From NCBI GenBank assembly GCA_002102555.1, contig MCFL01000004.1, forward strand, positions 806,001 through 870,000: DNA of 64,000 bases. The letters run 5' to 3'. Made by a program: the position numbers and the translations under genes. This stretch comes from Catenaria anguillulae PL171 (lineage: Eukaryota; Blastocladiomycota; Blastocladiomycetes; Blastocladiales; Catenariaceae). Below are positions 1 to 9,852 of the stretch, one piece after another (position 1 is the stretch's first letter; each line of letters begins with the position of its first letter). The notes under the pieces were generated by a model, which worked only from the letters and a program-made list of their open reading frames with translations, was not told the DNA's origin and did no database searches.

Positions 1-223
1 AGCTAAGCTCGGTGGGTGGATCGGGCAGCTCGGTGAGCTTGATTGGCTTTTGCTTTGGCTTCGCCATGGCGGCGGCTGAGGCGACAGCGGCGGCATGCAG
101 GTGGCGATCGGTGGAGGAGGTCGGCTGGGTGTATTGTGCAGTAGGTGCGCCCGAGGGAGCCGACGAGGAGAGCGTCGGAGCAGACGGTGTGGCCGAGGAC
201 GACGACGGCGATGGGCCGAGCAT
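1..223 (-). CDS. Unrecognised protein, N-terminal part only (runs off window start)
   Basis: An ATG on the minus strand at 223 opens a frame that stays open to the window edge (74 codons). The first 50 or so residues are rich in Ser, Pro, Ala and Thr. They are followed by a basic patch (second Met then AKPKQKPIKL) and an acidic/proline stretch (TELPDPPTEL). The real start could be that internal Met. No domain can be recognised from this fragment. An overlapping longer frame on the same strand (stop at 3-5) looks less protein-like, with many Arg, His and Cys. The gene assignment rests on composition only. Confidence 0.35.
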   Translation of the reverse strand, partial: MLGPSPSSSSATPSAPTLSSSAPSGAPTAQYTQPTSSTDRHLHAAAVASAAAMAKPKQKPIKLTELPDPPTELS

Positions 224-823
224 GGCGGTGTGCGGTGAGGTGCGGATCACTTTGGGTTGGTTTGGTTGCGAGCGGCGGATCAGTCTGCCGGGAAGGCGGT
301 GCGCTGTGAGGCGTGGATCGGCTCGAGTGGGATGCGGGAAGTCGGTTGGCAGATACGTTGCGAAAAGTGCCGACAGTCGATGCAATGAATCCAACTCGAG
401 AGCCAACATGCATTATGTATGCGTTAATTGAATCTTTTACGGCCTCAAGTGTGATCACAGCGGTCGTTGGCGGCTGAGGCAAACGGAAGGCACACGCAAG
501 ATTCAGGCCAGGCCAGGACGCAAAAAAAACAGGCGCGCACAGACTGGGCACACGGCAAGTAAGTGATGATATGAAATATTAATTCTTACACCGTGAATTC
601 ATATCATCCCTTTCTCTTTTTCTCTTTGGTTGAGTCTCGGAGGTGATCAACATGGTGGGTGGGGACGTGGGAAGTCGCATCGACGGCCCGAGCGCGTTCA
701 CGCGCCGCCGATCTTCGTCATGTGGCAATGTGGCGTTGGCATCTCCTGAACTTGTTTCTTGCATGAACGTCAAAGCTGTCCATGAAACAACCGCCATCTA
801 CAACGTCTACATTCACCAACACC

Positions 824-1330
824 ATGACAAACTCACCCGACCCGCATGCCGGCGAAATCGCCCGCCGCATCCAAGTGGCCGATCTCTTGACCCTGGTCCG
901 AGACCCGACCCTTGTCCCTGGGTCCGCCGCATTTCAGTTCTCGCTATGGACAGGAATACATGCAAACAGCATCTCACACTCCCGTTCTTACATACGCTAC
1001 AGCAAGGACTACCTGGTTGTCGACGTCCGCGACGCAGACTACAAGGACAACAAGATCCGCGGCTCGCTCAACGTTCCCTCCAAGTCGCTCGCTGACCCCA
1101 ACGTGGCCAAAGCCAAGGCACAGCAACTCGCAAACATTCCCAAACTCATCTTTCACTGTGGCCAGTCGCAGCACCGCGCGCCCAATGCCGCGAAAAACCT
1201 GATTCACGCCATGCCAAAGGACGCAACGGCCGAGGTGCTGGTGTTGACGGGCGGCATTGTTGCTTGGCGCGAGCAGCATGGCGACCTGGTCGAGCCCATC
1301 GGAGATGAGGACAAGAAGGCGGACCACTAA
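824..1330 (+). CDS. Rhodanese-fold phosphatase, Ych1/Acr2 (Cdc25-like) family
   Basis: Small single-domain rhodanese of the fungal Ych1/Arr2 type. These are CX5R phosphatases, and some paralogues act as arsenate reductases. The rhodanese hallmark DYLVVDVRDADY lies near the N-terminus and GSLNVPS follows. The active-site loop HCGQSQHR has Cys and Arg exactly five residues apart. The frame is open from 782, but an 81-bp stretch (922-1002) has donor GTCCGC and an acceptor ending CTACAG. Its removal joins LVPG directly to KDYLVVD, as the family requires, so I treat it as an intron that happens to be in frame. The predicted product is 141 residues from Met 824, or 155 from Met 782, near the usual family length. 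Whether it acts on protein phosphotyrosine or arsenate cannot be read from the sequence. Confidence 0.82.
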   Translation: MTNSPDPHAGEIARRIQVADLLTLVRDPTLVPGSAAFQFSLWTGIHANSISHSRSYIRYSKDYLVVDVRDADYKDNKIRGSLNVPSKSLADPNVAKAKAQQLANIPKLIFHCGQSQHRAPNAAKNLIHAMPKDATAEVLVLTGGIVAWREQHGDLVEPIGDEDKKADH

Positions 1331-1341
1331 AATTCATTTCG

Positions 1342-1450
<109 letters not shown>

Positions 1451-1476
1451 GTCCACATATGCACGCGTTGCTTAAC

Positions 1477-2076
1477 TTACTCAACAGCAACGCTGTTGAC
1501 GGCCACAAAATCCCCATATCCGTCGGTAATCACCAGCTTGATGTGCGACACGGGTTGTGACAGGCGCAGCGGGACTGATGCGGTGGCATTCTTTTCAGGC
1601 AGTTCGAGCGTCGTGACGAGATCAAACGGGTCGAGGACCTCGCTTGCACTGGCGTTGCCGCGGAGAGCAGCGTCCATCGAGTCGGGCGTGGCAGAGTAGA
1701 CTCGAATGGATTTCACTGAGGATTGATTCTTGCTTGTGAGAATGCGACGGAAGCCAAGAGATGGAGTTTGTGTGTGGGAAGAAACATACGTTTGGACCCT
1801 TGGATGATGAGCCGTTTAGCATCGGAGGGGGTAGCAAGCTGGAGGATGAGTTCTTGTGGAAACAGGCCCGTCGAAGTCCAGAACGACTTTGGGTTTCTGC
1901 AGGCCAGAAATTCTCAATACAAGAGTACTGACGGGCAACGGAATACATGAAAAATCACTAGAAGAAACTTCGGACCCATCGATGGCGTTTGACGCGGGGA
2001 ATCGGTCGTCTTGCGAGGTGGCAAAGACGATGGAGCCTGCGAGGGCAAGATTGGTTGTGGTGGTGCTGGACATCAT
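1477..2076 (-). CDS. IFT25: Intraflagellar transport protein 25 (IFT25/HSPB11), three exons
   Basis: IFT25 is a galactose-binding-like (F5/8C-type) jelly-roll protein of the IFT-B complex that pairs with IFT27 in cilia and flagella. Exons on the minus strand are 2076-1976, 1896-1790 and 1715-1477, with introns of 79 and 74 bp (donors GTCCGA and GTATGT, acceptors CTGCAG and CCTCAG). The joined product is 148 residues; human HSPB11 has 144. Conserved blocks appear in order: GSIVFATSQDDRFPASNAIDG, then NPKSFWTSTGLFPQELIL across the first junction (human: NPETFWTTTGMFPQEFII), RLIIQG, and YGDFVAVNSVAVE at the C-terminus (human: FDHFASVHSVSAE). It is convergent with the rhodanese gene and divergent from the transglutaminase gene. 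Its presence implies a flagellated life stage. Identification is secure. Confidence 0.93.
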
Positions 2077-2646
2077 GATGTCGATGACTGCATCGGGTTT
2101 TTCCTCAAGTGCTGCGGTTTTCTTTTCCTTTTGTGGAAGGGGCGAGTTTATCGACCAGCCGCGACCCGACGAGGTAACGAGGTAATGAGACGCTGTAACG
2201 TGATCTTGACGGACGCGCTTCTTGTGCCCTTCATTGGCACCAGGGTTCGCGCCCAATGACTTACCAGCTGTATGGTCGCGGAAAGTGCGACCGGTCCGGT
2301 CAGAAAGCCGGCAAATAATACAATAGAACTGCCAGTCATAGGGCTTAAAAGTAAATCTTTTTATTTAACTATACAAAACAACAATTCAACGCAGCGCGAC
2401 TTACGAAAATCTTTACCGTGGAACACAAAAGGCAAGCGCGATCCCACTTCCATGCACTGCATTGGCATGTCAACATGCTGCCCGTCTCTCTCCCATTCGG
2501 TATACATACATCACAATATTCATATTCTCTCGTTCCCATTCCGTCTCATTCTCTTCTTACACCCGTACACGACATTGAACCACAAAGACTCGTCCTGGAC
2601 TCTGGATAGACTCTCCTACCTACCTACCTACCTACTCATCCTGATC
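2077..2646. promoter_or_regulatory. Divergent intergenic region between IFT25 and the transglutaminase gene
   Basis: About 570 bp separates the two divergent start codons. A short CTAC tetranucleotide run lies just before the transglutaminase ATG (about 2619-2634), and pyrimidine-rich stretches precede it. A longer in-frame ATG at 2272 exists, but the preferred start at 2647 gives a clean signal peptide. No specific factor site can be named. Confidence 0.4.
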
Positions 2647-4689
2647 ATGCGGCCGCCTGCTTTTCACTCTCGCCCCAAACTTTCCCTGCTCGCCATCCTG
2701 TCGCTGGCACTGGCTGCGGCCCTGGTGGCCGTGGTGCCGGTCTTGGCCGAAGAGTTTGAAGACTCTGGCCTGTACCAGGATCAGGTTCCGCCGCCAATGC
2801 CGCCGTCTCCACCGACCGCAACGTCCGTGATCAGCGCGTTCCCAACCAGCACACCCAGCCTGCCCATGATTCCCGACTCTGGCACGGGCGCTGGCACCGA
2901 TACCCAAGTGATCCCGCAACCCGAGCCGACCGCCGCCCTGCCCGACTCGCCATCCCAACCCACCAACTCCGGTTCGATGCCCGCCCCAACGCAAGATGCG
3001 TACGAATACACGCCGCCTGCCAAGGGCAAGGGCAAACCCACCACTACGGGCGACTGCAACAAGTCGCAACCTGCCCCGCCGCCACCGCCGCCCCCCGCGG
3101 TCATTGTCACCATCGATAATGACTACGGTATCAACTCGCACGAGCCGCACGTGTCATTCACGCCGCACATCGACCCGAAAGTCGAGACACCCATGTCGAG
3201 GTTCCATCCCGCGTTTGGTGCGGCCATTCCCCCGAGGCCAAAATGCAAGCCGCGCAAACCGGCCGGCAAGTCGCCGCTCGAGGCCAGGCCCGAGACGGCA
3301 AGTGTGCACATCAAAGGAGGCTACGAGAAGCGGCAAGCACCCGCACCGGCACCGCCCAGAGTGCCAAAAAATGATTTTGAACGCGTCGAGTTTTACTTTG
3401 GCCAACGCCTTGTTACCAACTTGGCGAGCTTGCCCGCCGAGTCTCACTTTTCACCCGTTCCGTGGGCCGCGAGCTACTGGCCAACGTTTAGGGCACGTTG
3501 TCATCCTTTTCGTGCACCCAATGCACTTGCTAACGTGCCCACACTCATTATAGGACTCGATCAATGCTCGCTGGGCACCCAACGAACTCCCTCCCTCGGA
3601 CAAGTACGCGCGCGCGTTTGGTCTCAACGTGGCCCAGTTCCGTGACTCTGTGTCTCGCCACAATGGCATTCTCGCACAATCGCATCGCCGGCCGTGTGCG
3701 ACCAACCAAGATTGCCGCACGCTCAATGATGGGTCTGTGTGTGCCAAACGCGAGGGCGAAATTCGCGGGTTTTGCATTCCCACGTGGTTTGGCATTTGTC
3801 ATGCGTGGGCGCCCGCAGCTGTCATGGAGCCCGAGCCGCGGTGTCCCGTGACAAAGAATGGTGTGACCTTCCGTCCGTTTGATATCAAGGCGCTTGTTAC
3901 TTTGCTCTGGGATGGAGCACGTACGCCGACGGTGTTTACTGGCAACCGGTGCGTCAACTTGTTTCACCACCATGTATACCTACCTCCATTTCCATGGACT
4001 CTAAGGTCTCACCATCTTCCCACACTTCCACAGGTACAACGGCCCCGAAAATGCGGCCAAGGACGAGTTTGGTAGATTCACGGACCCGACATACCGTGAC
4101 CTGAATCCCGGGTTCATGCACATCCTCATGGCCAACATGCTAGGCCGGTTCCGCAAATCCTTTGTCGTTGACGTGACTGGTTCGTGTCGTTGGATCCATC
4201 TTGTACATTCTGTGCTTATACCCGACTCACGCCTTTGATTTTGTTTCGCTCGGTTTCGCAGGTTCGGCCGAGGTGTGGAACCAGCCCGTCAAAGGGTACA
4301 AAGTGCTAGAGCAATCCCTCATGACGCCAGCGGCTGCCGCGCAGCGCTTCTTCAACACGCCAACGTACCGGTTCAACACGCGCGCCGCCATGATAGCGTC
4401 GGTGAAAACGCGGTTCACGTGGGTGGTGGAGGCGGGCGAGGACGGGCCCTTGGTCAGTACGGGCAGGATCAACGAGTACTTGGACTCGCGCGACTACACG
4501 TATTTGCTGGAGCTGGATGCTAGGCAAAACATTATTGGCGGCGAGTGGGTTGGCGCATCGCGAGCAGATCATCCGGATTTTGCTTGGTTCCCTGCACAGC
4601 GGCCCGCCATGGATGTGGTGACGAGGGTCGGGTTGACGTATCGGCATGTCAGGGAGTTGTTGGATGAGTCGGTGAGAGCCCAGTGTTGA
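2647..4689 (+). CDS. Secreted transglutaminase elicitor (TGase_elicitor/M81-GP42 family), four exons
   Basis: Calcium-dependent transglutaminases of this family are secreted cell-wall proteins known mainly from Phytophthora and relatives. Exons are 2647-3492, 3554-3948, 4034-4179 and 4262-4689, giving 604 residues. A signal peptide (RPKLSLLAILSLALAAALV core, cut near VLAEE) is followed by about 200 residues of Pro/Thr-rich linker. The catalytic domain has SYWPTF, DSINARWAPNELPPSDKYA, then CIPTWFGICHAWAPAAVMEP with the probable active-site Cys, NGVTFRPFDIKAL, YRDLNPGFMHI, and EVWNQPVKGYKVLEQ. The last block is nearly identical to the Pep-13 elicitor peptide. IIGGEWVGASRADHPDFAW closes the domain. 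The first intron fits only with a GC donor (GCACGT). Oomycete-like ancestry by transfer is possible but not shown here. Confidence 0.9.
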
Positions 4690-5544
4690 CGTGCGTGAGC
4701 CACTCGTGTTCTTGCCTCGCATTGTGTCTTTCTTGGCTGGTTCTGTCATCATTCCTCCAATTTCCAACGTTCTCGTTGCTTTGTCTTTGGAATCATTTGT
4801 ACATTTCGCTTGCACATACCTCCTAACTCTATCTATCGCTCGTCTTTCTCCCATCGGCACCTTGTCTGACTGTTTCCATCCATCCACGGCTGGTCCGCCT
4901 ATTGACTTGGTTCCCTTGTTTTTCCGATTGACCAACTCCGGTGTCTACCACTTCATACTTCTGTTCATTTTCCCTTTCGTGACTGAATTCTTGACAACGC
5001 GTCAATTGAATCCGTTTCCCCAATTTGAATCTGAAAAGAGTTGGCAGGCCGATTCCAGGAGTACAAATCCTCTAGTATACTGCCGATTCGCACCCAAACT
5101 GCTCTTGCCACTTGATGCAGGTCTGCGGCGCTATAAACATTGAAATCCATTCAAGCTGTCGGCGGCTCTTCAGTCGGCGTCGAGTGTGCCTCAGGCACAT
5201 TCGACGGAGACAAGAGACAAAACAATGTGCAGAAAGTAATGTTTTGTCGGAATTGAAGTAACGGATCAATACGAAGCAGGAAATGAAACAGAAAGCAGGA
5301 GAATGCATCCATGGGCTGCTTGTGCCTTTGGGTGGGGTAGAGACATGACGGTAGAACGGGAATCAAAAAATGAAGAAGAAAAAAAAGGGACACGATCGAG
5401 GCCGGCGGGAGCGGATCAAGTGTGGACACGCAAAAAGAAACATCACGAAAAAGTAACCAACATATGTGCAAAAGAAGTTATGTACAACCAAACCACTCCG
5501 CGCCAGAGTCATCAAAAGAAATCTGTACAATGAGCGACAACCTG
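4690..5544. other. Intergenic, convergent 3' ends; no gene seen
   Basis: This lies between the convergent transglutaminase and DGAT2 genes. A 150-codon open frame (4691-5143) is hydrophobic but AT/TC-rich with poor codon pattern, and it starts two bases after the transglutaminase stop. It is most likely 3' UTR. Nothing else recognisable. Confidence 0.5.
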
Positions 5545-7487
5545 TTACGCAACCAACTGCATCTTGGTTTCCTCACCGGCATACAATCCGCGGTTTGCCT
5601 CCCAGACCTCCCTCAACCGCTCCACATACCTCGCATGCCACTCGTCCACCACCTCACGACTCGGATTGGGCACATGTGGACAATGCACAGGCTCGCCAAC
5701 CACCGTCGTGATTGGCCGGCGGAACGGCAGCCACATGCCGACGCGGCCATACATCATGGGCAAAGTCCATCCCATGGACCACTTGAGTGCGCGCTGGAAA
5801 TGGTACAGAGGCGACCCGGGAACAGGCTGATATTGCTTGTAAATGTCGGTTTCGCCAAACGACAGCACGGGCACCACCGACGCGCCCGTGTCGAGCGCCA
5901 GCCGGATAAATCCTTTGCGTTTGAGCAGCACCAGGTCAATGTGGTTGGGACGAGACAGCAATGATTCTTGGGCGCCGCCAATGCAGATGAGCAGGGCACG
6001 GCCCGCGCCGTTTGGTGACGGTTCGGGCAGAACGTGTGGGCACGGGGAAGAGTCGGTTGTACTTGCTGGATCGCCGACGATGGCTTCGTCCTTGAAGATC
6101 TTGCCATTGGGCGCGAACGAAGATGCGGTGGTTGGGCAAGCAAATGGATCCGAGTCGGTGATGGCAACTTCTTCATCGACATACGTGACGCGGCGATGGT
6201 GAACGTCCGAGTTTGCTGCCACCGACGACGACGCAGCTTGCGCGTCTTCATGCACCACGCCCGAATCGTGTCTTGGCCGCAGCCCAGTACACGTTGCCAC
6301 CTTGGTCTTTCCCCCATCGGCTTGACCCGCATGCTCCCTTTGCGCGCTGCCCGTGTCTGCTCCCGCCGGCATCATCATGCGCTTGCCCATGCCATGAACC
6401 AACCATGTCTTGCAACTCTCATAATCCACACTGATCATCTTCCACACGAGGTTGAGCTCGCGCCACACGGGCAACAGGAAATTGATCTTGAGTGTCCCCG
6501 TGCGCGTCTCGATGCCCGGAAACAATGCGCGCCACCCGTTGGTTGACGTTGCTGGTCCCGAGTGCGCGTGAGCTGGCTGTGGGTTGGGCGCTTGGTCGTG
6601 TTCCACCACAAAGTTGGCGTATGCGCCGAGGCAGTACAGGCCGTGCGGGTGGAGCCCAAAGATGTAGTTGCGGTTGGTCGGTAAGGGAGACGTGCGGACG
6701 AGGGTGACGGGGAAGTAGGTGCGCCAGAACTTTGCCCATCCTGTTCAAAAGACATATGTAAAGAACTCGTGGTTAGTTGCCGGTGAAGGGTTGTCAAACA
6801 CCAAAAACACGGAAGCGCACCAGACCACGACCGGAACCACCGCATGCGCTCGGTTCCGCCCGTGAACGGGGTATTGAAATCCACAGCGACCCATGCCAAG
6901 TACACGGTCCACGAAATGACAATTGCCCAATGCAACCACAAATAAGCACCGTGATTGGAAACGGCATCCTGATGAGTCGATGCAAGAGAAGAAGCTTCAA
7001 TTGTGTCGTCACTGGGCCACGACTGGGCCGTGACGAGACCCGGGAAAGGCCATCTGGCGACGAGCTTGAGCGACAAGACGGACAAGTGCGGGACAACGTG
7101 AACGAGGGCGTTGGCGAGAAGTGCGAGCAGCGACGTGACGGTGAAGAAGCATGCAAAGGGCGAAAATAGGTGGGCAAACACAACGATGTTTTGTGCGGCA
7201 GGGTATGCGAGTGACTGGATGGAATCGCGGAAGGGGGAGTGAGATGTGGACGAGGACGCGTAGTACGAGTTGAGCTTATGGGTGGCCGACAAGAGGCGAT
7301 ATGTGAGCTGCGCGGCCCAGGTGAGGAGCAGAACGTGTGTGCGTGATGCGCTGAGCTGAAAGTAGGAGCGGGCTGGGGATTGAATCGACGCCGGAGCCGG
7401 AGCCAGAGTCGGATCGGTCGTGGACTGGGGCGGAATGGCGGTCGGCTCGGATCGAGGAGCGCGCGCAGACGGGTGTGAGTCAGTCAT
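5545..7487 (-). CDS. DGA1: Diacylglycerol O-acyltransferase, DGAT2 family, two exons
   Basis: Catalyses the last step of triacylglycerol synthesis at the ER/lipid droplet. Exons are 7487-6821 and 6740-5545 (intron 80 bp, donor GTGCGC), giving about 620 residues. The N-terminal 200 residues include hydrophobic segments (LLLTWAAQLTYRLL, TVTSLLALLANALV, WAIVISWTVYLAW). The catalytic motif FGLHPHGLY lies at about 250-258, followed by LFPGIETRTGTLKINF, then IGGAQESLL, then the PNHIDLVLLKRKGFIRLALD and VPVLSFGETDIYKQY blocks. Between the ESC and GGAQE blocks lies an unusual insertion of about 100 residues, rich in Ser, Asp, Ala and Gly (roughly 6050-6350), with no stop or clear intron. Usual family length is 350-420. 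An in-frame upstream Met at 7529 is an alternative start. Confidence 0.92.
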
Positions 7488-8455
7488 CGTGAGGGTGATG
7501 CACTTGCGCCAATGGCGGATGCTGGGCAACGTTGAAGCGGAGAGAGGTAAGGAAATGCACAGAGTCGATGCGCTCGAGTCTTTGATTCTTCAGTCGGTGG
7601 TAGTCGCACATGAAGCACGTTGCCGCCACTTGAATCGCTTCGATCTTCACGAAATGTAGATACATATATGTTTGTACGAGAGATGCGCGAGGCGCGTGTG
7701 AAGCGTGATCAATCGCGATACCACTGAAACAGCAGACAATGGCAAGGACGGACCAGAGAGCAGAGCGGATTCTTTCTTTTCGATCGCGAGAGAGAGGGTG
7801 TATGGGACAAGAGTGAAGTGGGAAAGGGGGGGGGGGGCGTTCCACCTTTTTGTACCTCTCGCCTTCTCAAATTCCCAAGTGACCGGATCCGCGTCAGCCC
7901 GCTATCGATAATGATTACTGCAACAACGCAATCAGCAAGAAACGACCGATGGCCCGACGTCACGGGAATACGCGGGAACTCGGGTGGCTCCAGCTTTACG
8001 AGCGTGCGTAGGTAAATATGTCGGTGAGGCAGCTACGCAGCGATAAAACACGTGCACGTTGCGTTATGCAGACGCGTTGGACCACTGACGCCTTCAAGTT
8101 GGGCCGCTGAGATTTCTGTCCCTGGATGACGGCAGCAAGATTGTGCCACATTATTATGAATGGTTCGCATCAAACGTGAGCCGCGACCACATGAGGAAAG
8201 ACAGGGACAAAGACATGTACACAGCAGCCAACCAAACGCGCACTTCATCTCCCACGTTATCGCTTGTAGCCATATCGTCGTCATTACGGGGTTCTGCGCT
8301 GATTTGAATTACAGTGATTGCATTATCTACTGACGCAAGTCACTGGACCAACCATTTGCAATTGACGTTGGCGATTTCCTCTCCGCTCCGCTCCTCAACT
8401 CACAACCCAAAGCTATCATTATCTCGATCCAAGCGCCATCCCCCGATCCGCAGAC
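7488..8455. other. Intergenic upstream of DGAT2; no gene seen
   Basis: Nearly 1 kb upstream of DGAT2. It contains a G homopolymer near 7828-7837. Open frames here are short and lack protein character. Confidence 0.45.
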
Positions 8456-9033
8456 ATGATATCATCGACCACTGTTTATAAAGCACCTGCTCAACTCACG
8501 AGTAACAGCACGCAGCCCCCACAACTTGTTGGAAATGCAAATGCCCCCAAACCGCTCGATGCTTCAATTCCTCCCACATCGTCCCACGGCAATTCGAATG
8601 TCACCGCAACTTGCACAGTGAAAATAGGTGCGATTTATGAAACGGATTGTGGCAGTTGAGCTGTGCGCTAAACAGTGGCCGTCTGCCCTTCGCTCTAGAG
8701 AATGACACTGACGCAGAATTGAGAGATATACAGGCAAAGCGGAGACAGGTATGCACGCGACGCATTTTTCGTTCGTGCGTCTTGGCAGACGTTGCAGCGG
8801 GTGCTAACCTAACCAGATCTGATCGCACTCTCGGCGCTTGGATATGGATTTACAGGTATTCAAGTATCACAAGCTGATGATCCGGTGTTTCCTCCTCTTG
8901 CAGGTCGCGACAGCCATTTTCGTCTTCTGCGTCAACTGGAAGGTCCAGCACGGTGATTGGCCATGGCCCTTTGCCTCTAAATCTGGGAAGAGGACCAAAT
9001 GAGCACTTTGTGGACGTTTGCGCCGACAGATCA
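8456..9033 (+). CDS. Possible small spliced gene with one membrane segment, unrecognised
   Basis: An ATG at 8456 opens a Ser/Thr/Pro/Asn-rich stretch with potential N-glycosylation sites. Downstream are intron-like signals: GTGCGA after codon 56, GTATGC at 8749, a CTAAC-like branch site before an AACCAG acceptor, and GTATTC to TTGCAG at about 8857-8904. A hydrophobic helix (VATAIFVFCVNWK) follows the last acceptor and ends at a stop near 9001. I could not find one splice combination that keeps all parts in frame, so the model is unresolved and the end is approximate. It might be a non-coding transcript. The remaining 9034-9852 shows nothing recognisable. Confidence 0.22.
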
Positions 9034-9852
9034 TTCATGCATCTCGCTTGGACGAGGGCAAACGTTGGATTAAACCTATTATGTGACATGTCAGCAAAGG
9101 TCAACATATGTTTACCTTCCCGTCACCCGTCACCCGTCGCATGTTTGTTTATCGCCTCGAGTCAGTGTTAATGTGGCAGACATGTAATGGCTTGTAGCTA
9201 GGGAGAGAGGCAATGGCCAATGAAACACCGATTCCAGTGCCGACGGCGGCAATGTACAGCGACAATGTGAGACGTTTCATCTGCGTCTCACTCCGGGCCC
9301 AAGTCTACGGTGCTGCACATTATTGATTTGAAAGAAGCGGTGGTGCATTATGAATTTTCAATGATTACTGAAATGTTGCTCGATGTCTCAATAGTACCCT
9401 ACCCTACCAATACCCGCAGGGCTGCTTCCAATTCCGAATGCTGACGATGTAAATATTTCCATGGGCTTTCATTGGGTAAAAGTCAAGCTCAAGCTCTCGA
9501 ATCGCAAATGTGGATCATCCACACGAACAAGTATCCACTCCATGGCATCACACCCACCTTGAGCGGCCATGAGTGACATCAACACCATCCCCTGCCGACC
9601 GTGTATACATATGTTCAATTCATTGGCGAGGGGTGTGCTGTCTACGGTACCGGTGATGCCGGACGACCGGGCGGCTCGCCGGCTATGTAGGAAATGGGGA
9701 GTCGCTGGTCGATACAAAACTGCTCTTGGACCACCCACGCTCTCCCACCTCTGGCTTGGTCTTGTTAACATGTAGAGTGAAGTACACGCCGTCAATGAAT
9801 CTCTAAAGCGACAGCACAGTACCCACCCACGGCAACAAGTATCTCGATCGTA

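Noticed and set aside
2272-2646. N-terminal extension of the transglutaminase from the upstream in-frame ATG
   Set aside because: The extra 125 residues are low-quality sequence that would bury the clear signal peptide starting at 2647.
4691-5143. 150-codon hydrophobic frame downstream of the transglutaminase
   Set aside because: Starts immediately after the stop codon, TC-rich with no recognisable domain; best read as 3' UTR.
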